Of a stretch of 7,767 nt of DNA, positions 1 through 6,069 are shown piece by piece. Both the position numbers and the translations under genes were made by a program. The stretch covers positions 1 through 7,767 of the forward strand of contig PMUE01000094.1 of NCBI GenBank assembly GCA_003167055.1. The letters run 5' to 3'. Every line of letters starts with the position of its first letter. The first letter of the stretch is position 1. The notes beneath the pieces were generated by a model. That model made no database searches and had not been told where the DNA came from. It saw nothing but the letters and a program-made list of their open reading frames with translations. This DNA comes from Vulcanimicrobiota bacterium (GTDB lineage: Bacteria; Vulcanimicrobiota; Vulcanimicrobiia; Vulcanimicrobiales; Vulcanimicrobiaceae).

Positions 1-1
1 A

Positions 2-70
2 GGCAGCATGGCGATCGCCTTCGTGCATCAGTATTTAGCAACGAGCGCGGTCGTCGCGAAAACGAACTAG
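2..70 (+). CDS. Possible C-terminal tail of an upstream gene (partial)
   Basis: This frame is open from the left edge to a TAG at 68-70 and encodes 22 residues, ending AVVAKTN. The next gene's GTG begins one base after the stop, as expected for adjacent genes in one operon. The tail is too short to show any family. Frame 1 is also open across this stretch, up to a stop near 243, so coding is not certain. The call rests only on the open frame and the neighbour spacing. Confidence 0.25.
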   Translation, partial: GSMAIAFVHQYLATSAVVAKTN

Positions 71-71
71 C

Positions 72-461
72 GTGCGGACCGGAGTATTCACGCGATCACT
101 CTTGGCACTCTGCGGAACCCTGGTCCTATTGGCCGCAACGTCTGCGCCTGGGATTTCTCCGCCGCCAGGTTCGTACAAAGCCATTGACGTGCGCTCAAAG
201 TCTGCGCCGGCATTTGGTCGTCAGCATGAGCATGAGATTCTAGATGTGCTACAGTCGGTGAAGCCCAGCGACCGAAGCAAACTTCGCTATACGATTGCCT
301 TCTTGAGCCCGCAGCGGCCGAAAATCTTTATCATCTTTGTCTTCGACCCGGACATGGGACAACGGAACCGTGGCTTATCGCAGTACTACCCGATATTAAA
401 TCTGCCTAGCGCGGCGAACTACGATCCGAGCACAAACACGATCGTCCCCCAACCACCCTAG
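72..461 (+). CDS. Small secreted protein of unknown function
   Basis: The gene encodes 129 residues from a GTG start. I see no strong Shine-Dalgarno sequence; the start is chosen because it is the first in frame and gives a complete signal peptide. Residues 1-7 include two arginines, residues 8-22 are hydrophobic, and a TSA-P site near residue 25 suits signal peptidase I. Cys14 lies inside the hydrophobic core and has Leu before it, so this is not a lipobox. The mature part is about 100 residues. It has a charged stretch (HEHEILDVLQSVKPSDRSKL), a hydrophobic strand-like segment (PKIFIIFVFDP, near residues 83-93) and a Pro/Asn-rich end. I recognise no family. It may follow an upstream gene ending at 70. 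It converges on the VOC gene and overlaps it by 4 bases. It is probably a periplasmic or exported protein. Confidence 0.6.
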   Translation: MRTGVFTRSLLALCGTLVLLAATSAPGISPPPGSYKAIDVRSKSAPAFGRQHEHEILDVLQSVKPSDRSKLRYTIAFLSPQRPKIFIIFVFDPDMGQRNRGLSQYYPILNLPSAANYDPSTNTIVPQPP

Positions 462-844
462 TCCGTTGTTTGACCCACTTCGATGAGGTAGCCATCGGGA
501 TCGCGGATGTAACAGCGAATCTCGCCCGCGTCTTTGTGGACCTTGGGTTCGGTGAGGAAGTGCGCGCCGCGCGATTTCCACAGCTTATAGCATTCGTGGA
601 TGTCGGCAACGCGGAAGTTCAGCGCAATGCTGAGGTGATCCGGGTCGTGAGGCGGCGCTGCGGTTACGGTCGGCTTGTCGTCAGTTGGGCCACCGCCCCG
701 AGCGATCAGCAGCCAGGTATTGGCGAGACGTAGCGTAGCAGGATCGTCGTCGTCGATCACGTGCGCGCCGAAAACGTGCTTGTAATACTCGCGCGAGCGT
801 TTGACATCTTTCACGATGAGCAGCACCGTGACGATAAAGCGCAT
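458..844 (-). CDS. VOC-superfamily (glyoxalase/bleomycin-resistance-like) protein
   Basis: This is a 128-residue cytoplasmic protein, the normal size for a single-module VOC (vicinal oxygen chelate) protein with two beta-alpha-beta-beta-beta halves. The first half opens with a strand, then 'VKDVKRSREYYKHVFG', the usual D...S..FY.-.F-G signature. The second half has 'DHLSIALNFRVADI' and ends 'IRDPDGYLIEVGQT', the classic DPDG..iE strand. His70 and Glu122 sit where VOC metal ligands usually lie. The first-strand ligand position appears to hold Thr/Val rather than His, so metal binding may be altered or absent. Family members include dioxygenases, glyoxalases, isomerases and drug-binding proteins, and the substrate cannot be read here. 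The ATG at 844 has no clear Shine-Dalgarno sequence. A GATACT hexamer lies 7 bases upstream, which could mean leaderless transcription (weak). It lies 113 bases downstream of the lipoprotein operon on the same strand and is probably functionally unrelated. Confidence 0.9.
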   Translation of the reverse strand: MRFIVTVLLIVKDVKRSREYYKHVFGAHVIDDDDPATLRLANTWLLIARGGGPTDDKPTVTAAPPHDPDHLSIALNFRVADIHECYKLWKSRGAHFLTEPKVHKDAGEIRCYIRDPDGYLIEVGQTTD

Positions 845-880
845 CGGAGAAAGTATCTTCGATCAAAGACAAAAACGATT

Positions 881-955
881 CCACAGGCAGCGTCGGTCCC
901 TCGACTTCGCTTCGCTACGCTCGGGATGACAAGGGGCACGCTCGCGCCCCTGTGG
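881..955. repeat. Dispersed intergenic repeat of the 'HPERSEAKSRD' type
   Basis: The only real intergenic gap (845-957) holds a structured element. Outer inverted repeats CCACAGG (881-887) and CCTGTGG (949-955) enclose it. The core on the + strand, about 898-930, carries the short tandem CTTCG CTTCG CTACG followed by CTCGGGATGAC. Translated on the minus strand it gives 'CHPERSEAKSRDRR', a peptide I know from many spurious annotations caused by REP-like repeats in soil bacteria. An inner AGGGGC/GCCCCT stem (932-937 and 946-951) lies next to the core. No transposase gene is present. The repeat identity rests on memory of the motif, since only one copy is in the window. Confidence 0.6.
932..951 (-). 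terminator. Possible hairpin after the lipoprotein operon
   Basis: On the minus strand, 7 bases after the TAA of the last operon gene, AGGGGC and GCCCCT form a 6-bp GC stem with an 8-base loop. No U tract follows (TTGTCATCCC), so it is a poor intrinsic terminator by the classical rule. It may simply be part of the surrounding repeat element. Confidence 0.25.
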
Positions 956-957
956 AG

Positions 958-1332
958 TTAGCAGCCGCGTAGTTTGAGGTTCACACTCAGGTCGTAGATA
1001 GCGCGGTGGTCGATCACCGTTTGCTGGTAGTCGAGATTCGTATTCGCAAGCTGATCCTGAAGATACGCGATGATCGAATTGTCGGCGTCGCACGTACCCC
1101 ACTGCGGAATCGTCAGCGTTGGGAAGTCGCTGCCGTTAGCTTGCGCTTGGAGCTGCGCAGCGCGAGCTTGCAGCGCCGCGACGCGATCGGGCGAAACGCC
1201 GGGTTGGAGCAGTTGATACTCGACTTCCAAGATCGCTTGGCGCGTATTGGCATTTTGTGCAAGCGTTTGCGCGCCGGCGGCGGCGGGCACCGTCAGCGCG
1301 AGTGCGAGCGCGAAAAGAGCAAGCTGTTTCAT
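958..1332 (-). CDS. Small periplasmic two-cysteine protein, coupled to upstream lipoprotein
   Basis: The gene encodes 124 residues. A longer in-frame start at 1425 is possible, but ATG 1332 is preferred: it has AGGAG 4 bases upstream and begins a textbook signal peptide (MKQLALFALALALTVPAAAG), cut after Ala21 at AGA-Q. The mature part of about 100 residues starts with a helical, Leu/Ala/Gln-rich stretch (residues 31-65, with RVAALQARAAQLQAQ), then a Pro/Gly loop (IPQWGTC), then a second likely helical stretch. Only two cysteines occur, Cys81 and the C-terminal residue Cys124, which suggests a disulfide that pins the tail. I recognise no family. The start overlaps the stop of the 811-residue lipoprotein gene as ATGA, so translation is probably coupled. 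It may be a periplasmic partner of these lipoproteins, though nothing in the sequence proves that. Confidence 0.8.
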   Translation of the reverse strand: MKQLALFALALALTVPAAAGAQTLAQNANTRQAILEVEYQLLQPGVSPDRVAALQARAAQLQAQANGSDFPTLTIPQWGTCDADNSIIAYLQDQLANTNLDYQQTVIDHRAIYDLSVNLKLRGC

Positions 1333-3764
1333 GATGCTCCTATACCCACTTTGGACTTGTGTGACCTGGCCATTCTCGGCTTGGGCCGCGGACGCGTATA
1401 GAACGGCCGATGCGCGACGCCGCATTCGACCGGTATCGTCACGAACGAGATCGGATAGGTCTCCGTTCGTCCACCCGCATCCTGGACTTGCACGGTTTGG
1501 CTGCTGGGCACGCTGCTGAATTCCGTGAAGTAATTATGGTCGCTAGGAGGGAGAGTAGCGTTGACCTCCGGTGCCGGACTGTAGGTTACCGTGAAGGGCC
1601 CGCGGTCGCCGCGCTCGACGATGCCGAGTAGCCCCTCGGCATATCCGCAGGCTGTCTCGAATTGCGTGTCAGGGACCGACCACGTCGTGGTCGGAATGAC
1701 GCGCGCGAGATCGAGGTTGCCGCTGTCATCGAGGTAGAGCATATACTCGCCGCCTTTGGCGGAATGCACTGCCCATAACGCGTCGTCGCCGCTCGGGATC
1801 GGTGCGAGCAGCGGCATCGGCGACGCAGGCACGCTTTCGACCAGTCCCAGTGCCTGGTAGTCTTGCTCGGCGTAGTCGAGCCGGTCGGCTGCGCCGCCGG
1901 TCGGAGAGAAGGCGTCGATTCCCCACGGTTCCGGACTGGGGAACGATCCCGACGTCGGCGGAAGGTCCAACAGCGTGTTGAGGTTGGAGCCGGGTGTTGC
2001 CGGCATGCTTTCGATGTCGGCGGCGGTATAGACGCTGAACGCCGCATAGGCCGTGCCCGCGCCGTCGACGGCAGCGCCATAGCCGGAAGCCTCGCTGTTG
2101 AGTTGCGACGTCGATGGCGTGACGTTACCGCTAGTGGTCGTGACGACGTATGCGCCGTACCCGGCATAGGAGTTGACGAGGATTCCGTCGCCGCTTCCGC
2201 TGTTGAGCGGTGCGACAAACGGCTCGTAGTCGTAGTAATCGCCGTTGAGAAACGCGTTGGCAATGGGCGATGTGTTCACCGACGCGGTGCAGGCCGTCGC
2301 CGGAAAAAATCCGGCATAGCTGTAGCCGGGGTCCTCTGACGGAATGATTGCGACATGATTACGGTGACGCGCTCCGCAGGCATCGGCGCAATCGTCGGAG
2401 TCGTACCCGACGTACCAGATGTTGTTGGCTGCGTCGACCGCCACCGAGGTGACATCGAGGTAATCGCCGTCTGGTGATGACGTTACAGGCGCGATGGTGG
2501 CGACCGGCGCCGCGCCGGAGGCCGCGTTCGCAACCGACGGCCAGCAATCAAGGGTGCCATAGTCGGTATCGGCAAGCCAGACCGTGCCGCTCGAATCGAG
2601 CGCGAAGGCGCCCGGGTTTCCTAAATTGGCGTTGAACGTGCCGCTGCTGACGACGGTTTGCGTCGACGGATCGAAGGCGCCGATGTAGCTGCCGCCGTCG
2701 CCGTCGGTCGCGATATACACAAGCTGGCCACTGGCGCTGCGCACGAGCTGGCCGACGTCGACCGACGAGTCGCTCGGACCGAGCGGCCATGTCAGTCGGG
2801 TACTCGAGAGCACGACGTTGGCCGGTGAAGGCGCAGGCGACACCATCTGCGTTGCGGTGGAGATCGTGAACGTATCGACGATGTGATCGTTGGGGTCCGG
2901 CGTGGTGAGGCCGGTGTAACCGAACTGCACGTTGTTGAGATCGGCCGCGCAATCGATCGACACTGATGGCGATCCGCCGCTGAAGCTGGTCATGCGCTTA
3001 CGCGCGGAGCTGCTGTTGCTACTGCACTGCGAGGTGAGGATCAGACCGATCGCACCGTCGGCCGGCGACACCGTCACCACGATTGGATCGGCGAAGACGA
3101 TGGTCGGATCGCTGGCGATCGCATTGCCGGATGAGTCGTAGGCGGTGATGCCGAGCGGCCAACTGGCCGACGGCGTACCGGCGGGAAAGACTTGCGTGTT
3201 CGGCGTGTTGCCCGGATCGGGACTCGGCACGCTGATCACGACCCGGTACACGACACCGTTGAGCGTGAACGACAGCGGCGTCGCATTTGGATTGGGAGTG
3301 CCGCCGACCGTGATTTGGCCGGTCTCGAATTCGGAGAGTGGCACCGCATTGGCGTTCGGACTTGCGGTGGCAAACGCGCCGATGTAGAAGATGTCATTCC
3401 CAACCGGTGCAACCACGGTGAGCGTACACTCGTACCCGCCGGCGCTTGCGACTGCGCACGGGCTGGGCGTCGCGACCGGGAAGATCTGCATGTTGACGGG
3501 GTTGGGTGACTCGGTGGAGGTCGCCAGCACCGCCAGCACACCAAACGATTGCGTCCCCGATGAAATATAGAACGGCTTGCGCGACGAGGACTGTTTATTT
3601 GCCGGTGGCACATACAGCGCGATCGGCATCTTCGTTGTGTTTTGCCCTTGCGTGCCGCCGTTCGAACCGCCAGCGTTAGGCACCATGCTTGAACCACCGC
3701 CGCCGCCGCATGCAGCAACGAGCAGTGCAAGTGCAAAAAGTGATCCAGTGAGCAGGGTACGCAT
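1329..3764 (-). CDS. Multidomain beta-propeller-like lipoprotein, copy 3 (811 aa)
   Basis: Signal peptide with lipobox VAAC (Cys19), then GGGGGSS and a Gly/Pro-rich tether to about residue 60. Gly at +2 gives no inner-membrane retention signal by the E. coli rule, so an outer-membrane or surface location is likely. Domain A (about 62-180) starts RKPFYISSGTQS and holds the pair Cys103/Cys113. Domain B (about 203-305) has 'LGITAYDSSGN', Cys247/Cys272 and 'TPDPNDHIVD'. A PAPSPAN linker leads to a region of about seven propeller-like repeats (about 325-695), with units such as 'DSSGTVWLAD', 'DAANNIWYVG' and 'DGAGTAYAAF', resembling NHL/virginiamycin B lyase-like blades. A C-terminal domain (705-782) has Cys706/Cys781 and VERGDRGPFTV, then CGVAHRP and a basic tail. 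Unique here is an insertion with C-x3-C-x3-H-x2-H (459-470). GAGG lies 6 bases before ATG 3764, inside the previous gene. Ligand or activity unknown. Confidence 0.92.
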   Translation of the reverse strand: MRTLLTGSLFALALLVAACGGGGGSSMVPNAGGSNGGTQGQNTTKMPIALYVPPANKQSSSRKPFYISSGTQSFGVLAVLATSTESPNPVNMQIFPVATPSPCAVASAGGYECTLTVVAPVGNDIFYIGAFATASPNANAVPLSEFETGQITVGGTPNPNATPLSFTLNGVVYRVVISVPSPDPGNTPNTQVFPAGTPSASWPLGITAYDSSGNAIASDPTIVFADPIVVTVSPADGAIGLILTSQCSSNSSSARKRMTSFSGGSPSVSIDCAADLNNVQFGYTGLTTPDPNDHIVDTFTISTATQMVSPAPSPANVVLSSTRLTWPLGPSDSSVDVGQLVRSASGQLVYIATDGDGGSYIGAFDPSTQTVVSSGTFNANLGNPGAFALDSSGTVWLADTDYGTLDCWPSVANAASGAAPVATIAPVTSSPDGDYLDVTSVAVDAANNIWYVGYDSDDCADACGARHRNHVAIIPSEDPGYSYAGFFPATACTASVNTSPIANAFLNGDYYDYEPFVAPLNSGSGDGILVNSYAGYGAYVVTTTSGNVTPSTSQLNSEASGYGAAVDGAGTAYAAFSVYTAADIESMPATPGSNLNTLLDLPPTSGSFPSPEPWGIDAFSPTGGAADRLDYAEQDYQALGLVESVPASPMPLLAPIPSGDDALWAVHSAKGGEYMLYLDDSGNLDLARVIPTTTWSVPDTQFETACGYAEGLLGIVERGDRGPFTVTYSPAPEVNATLPPSDHNYFTEFSSVPSSQTVQVQDAGGRTETYPISFVTIPVECGVAHRPFYTRPRPKPRMARSHKSKVGIGAS
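1337..1341 (-). promoter_or_regulatory. Shine-Dalgarno AGGAG for the small periplasmic gene
   Basis: AGGAG ends 4 bases before ATG 1332 and lies inside the last codons of the upstream lipoprotein gene. It decides the start at 1332 over the in-frame upstream start at 1425. Confidence 0.7.
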
Positions 3765-3767
3765 TGG

Positions 3768-6059
3768 TTACCTCACAGGTGGTTTGATGGTGCGCCGCCC
3801 GTGGAGCGGCCGGTGGTTGATCCCGCAGTAGAAGGCTGATTGCGGGTTGCTCATGGTGTAGTTTTCGGTTCGGCCGGCCGCGCTCACCGTTACGGTGAAG
3901 GGCGCGCCGCCGCTGTTGAACCAATAGTTGTGCACGTCGCCGGCAAGTGCGTTGCCCGAGGCGCCGGTTCCGAACGTGACGGTAAAGGGTTCGCTATCGC
4001 CGCGTTCGAGAATGGTGAGCAGTCCGCTTACGTTGCAGTCGGCCGGGGGCATCGTACTCGGGACGCTCCATGTCGTCGTCGGAATAACACGTGCAAGATC
4101 CAGAGTTTGGTTGGCATCTTGATAGAGAAGATACTCGGCGCCCTTGGCGCTGTAGGCGTTGCTCTCCATCTCGCCGGCATCCGGAATCCCGGCGAGAATA
4201 GGCATCGGCGACGCCGGGACGTTCTCGACTAATCCGAGCGCAACATAGTCGTTGTCGAGATACATCAATCGATCGGCGGCCGTGTTGGTTGGCGAAAACG
4301 CCGCGAGCGAGAACGGCTCGGTTTGATAGTCGCCGCCGCTCTGCGAGGTCGGTGGAAGCGTAAGCAGTCGCGCGAGCATCGTTCCGCCGGATGCCATCGA
4401 CTCAACGTCGCCGCCCTCATCGACAAATGTGGCGTACGTCGTTCCCGACCCGTCGACCGCGGCGCCGGTCCCCGCCGGGCCGCCGAGCACGGCGCTAATG
4501 ACGCTTACCGATGCCGGGCTGCCGGTCGGGACGACGTAGAGACCATTGCTACCCGTCTCTCCGTCGCTCACCACCGCCATGCCGTTCGCGTAGGGCGCAA
4601 CCTGGGGCTCATAGTCGTCGCTGTCGCCTTGCAGCAGAGTATTCGCCATTGCGGTCCCGGGAGCTGAACTGCATCCCGACGGCGCGGCGAAGTCGCCGGC
4701 AAAGACGTCGCGATAGTACTCGCTGTCTTCGTTGTTATCAACCCCGACGTACCACACGTTGCTCGCGCCGTCGACGGTGATCGCGACAAGTTCCAACTGA
4801 TCCTCAGCCGGGTTGTACGCCTGGAGCCCCGCGGGTGCCGGCGTCGGACCGGCCATCGCGCTCGCCACCGAGTTGAAGCAATCGATATTCCCGTTGTCGA
4901 CGATCCATAGTGCGCCACCAGTCGGAGCGATGGCAAATCCGATGATGGAGCTCACGCCGTTCAACGTCGACGGCTGCGGGACGCTAAGTTGCGGCGAGGG
5001 TGTGAACGTGCCGATGTAGTTGCCCTCGCCTCCCTGAACGAGATAGACAAACGGGCCGCTCGGGCTGCGCTGCAAGTAGGTGCCACCGTCGATATCAAAC
5101 GAGCCGGACCCGACCGTCCAGGTGAGGATGTTGCTCGCGAGCTTCACCGTCGCGGGCGACGGCGTGGGATTTCCTTGTTGCGTCGACGATGCGATGGTGT
5201 AGGTATCGACGACATGATCGTTGGGATCGGGCGTCGTCGTACCGTCATAGGCGAAGTCGACGTGATTGAGATCGGCGGCACAGCCGATTGCAACCGCCGC
5301 GCCACCACCGCTGCTGCACGTCGCACCGCTGAGCGAAAGACTGATGCCTTCACCGGCGGGCGACACCGTAATGGCGATCGGATTAGCGAACGTATCGGTG
5401 ACGTTGGTGAGAATCGGCGAGTTGCTCGAGTCGTAGGCGGTCACGCCGAGCGGCAACGGTGATGCCGCGACACCGGCCGGAAAGAGTTGTGTATTCGATC
5501 CCGCCGGATCGGCGCTGGGCACGGTGATCACCACCGAGTACACGACACCGTCGAGCGTAAAGGTGAGCGGCGTCGCGCCGGGCGCGGGGCTTGCACTGAC
5601 CACAATCCCGGTCGCGATGTATTCCGAGAGCGGTACGGCGTGCGCGTTCGGACTTGCGGTAGCAAAGGCCGCCACGAAGAAATTGTCGGTGCCGATCGGC
5701 GCGCTGACGGTGAGCGTGCAGGTGTAGCCGCCGCCGCTCGCTGCAGCGCACGGGCTCGGCGTCGCAACCGGATAGATCGTGAGATTCGTCGGTGACGGCG
5801 TTTCGGTTGAGGTCGCCAGGACCGCCAGTGCGCCGAGTGACTGCGTACCCGGCGAAACGTAGAACGGCCGGCGCGATGCTTGCCGACTTGGCGGCGGGAT
5901 GTTCAGCACGATCGTCGCGTTGGCGGTTTTCGTCGCTGGAGGCTGATTCGCACTACCTGGATTTGCGGCGTTCGGGAGCACACTGGATTTGCCGCCGCCA
6001 CCGCACGCCGCAACCAGCACCGCAAGGGCGAAAAGCGAACCGGTGAGCAACGTGCGCAT
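3768..6059 (-). CDS. Multidomain beta-propeller-like lipoprotein, copy 2 (763 aa)
   Basis: This complete paralog of the 811-residue neighbour aligns with it end to end. Residues 1-19 (MRTLLTGSLFALAVLVAAC) differ from that copy only at position 14. A GGGGKSS and Pro/Ala tether follows. Domain A (about 62-182) begins RRPFYVSPGTQS and has Cys104/Cys114. Domain B (about 203-292) has LGVTAYDSSNS, Cys248/Cys260 and TTPDPNDHVVDTYTI. The PTPSPAT linker leads to propeller-like repeats (about 315-665) such as 'APTGGALWIVDNG', 'DGASNVWYVG' and 'DGSGTTYATF', with Cys394/Cys463. The C-terminal domain has Cys675/Cys745, LERGDSEPFTV and CGINHRPLHGRR. Its nine cysteines are exactly the lipid anchor plus four pairs. 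The start ATG 6059 has GGGAGG 4 bases upstream. It follows copy 1 by 9 bases and precedes copy 3 by 3 bases. It is probably an outer-membrane or surface lipoprotein; the function is unknown, with binding/scaffold or a Vgb-like enzyme as the alternatives. Confidence 0.93.
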   Translation of the reverse strand: MRTLLTGSLFALAVLVAACGGGGKSSVLPNAANPGSANQPPATKTANATIVLNIPPPSRQASRRPFYVSPGTQSLGALAVLATSTETPSPTNLTIYPVATPSPCAAASGGGYTCTLTVSAPIGTDNFFVAAFATASPNAHAVPLSEYIATGIVVSASPAPGATPLTFTLDGVVYSVVITVPSADPAGSNTQLFPAGVAASPLPLGVTAYDSSNSPILTNVTDTFANPIAITVSPAGEGISLSLSGATCSSGGGAAVAIGCAADLNHVDFAYDGTTTPDPNDHVVDTYTIASSTQQGNPTPSPATVKLASNILTWTVGSGSFDIDGGTYLQRSPSGPFVYLVQGGEGNYIGTFTPSPQLSVPQPSTLNGVSSIIGFAIAPTGGALWIVDNGNIDCFNSVASAMAGPTPAPAGLQAYNPAEDQLELVAITVDGASNVWYVGVDNNEDSEYYRDVFAGDFAAPSGCSSAPGTAMANTLLQGDSDDYEPQVAPYANGMAVVSDGETGSNGLYVVPTGSPASVSVISAVLGGPAGTGAAVDGSGTTYATFVDEGGDVESMASGGTMLARLLTLPPTSQSGGDYQTEPFSLAAFSPTNTAADRLMYLDNDYVALGLVENVPASPMPILAGIPDAGEMESNAYSAKGAEYLLYQDANQTLDLARVIPTTTWSVPSTMPPADCNVSGLLTILERGDSEPFTVTFGTGASGNALAGDVHNYWFNSGGAPFTVTVSAAGRTENYTMSNPQSAFYCGINHRPLHGRRTIKPPVR
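3771..3774 (-). promoter_or_regulatory. Shine-Dalgarno GAGG for lipoprotein copy 3
   Basis: GAGG lies 6 bases before ATG 3764, spanning the last two sense codons (GTG AGG) and touching the TAA of the upstream copy. Ribosomes finishing copy 2 would sit on this site, so re-initiation is likely. Confidence 0.65.
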
Positions 6060-6063
6060 GGTT

Positions 6064-6069
6064 CCTCCC
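6064..6069 (-). promoter_or_regulatory. Shine-Dalgarno GGGAGG for lipoprotein copy 2
   Basis: GGGAGG ends 4 bases before ATG 6059. Its first G is the last base of the TAG stop of the upstream copy (TAGGGAGG). This is the strongest ribosome binding site in the window. Confidence 0.8.

Noticed and set aside
898..930. CRISPR-like or tandem repeat array at the short CTTCG repeats
   Set aside because: Only two to three 5-base units and no repeat-spacer pattern.
863..1102. 79-residue minus-strand frame containing 'CHPERSEAKSRDRR'
   Set aside because: The peptide is the known spurious translation of an intergenic repeat, and the frame overlaps the better-supported small secreted gene.
1333..1425. 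31-residue N-terminal extension of the small secreted protein
   Set aside because: It would bury the signal peptide inside the protein and lies wholly within the lipoprotein gene. ATG 1332 has its own AGGAG.
1590..1640. Conserved ERGD in all three copies as an RGD integrin-type adhesion motif
   Set aside because: The conservation covers the longer L..ERGD..PFTV strand-turn, so a structural role in the C-terminal domain is simpler. RGD alone is not evidence of adhesion.
1863..2339. Open frames of about 130-160 residues on the + strand opposite the lipoproteins (also at 4989-5462 and 1006-1401)
   Set aside because: Arg/Gly/Val-rich composition and no Shine-Dalgarno or motif. They mirror high-GC codons of the paralogous genes opposite them.
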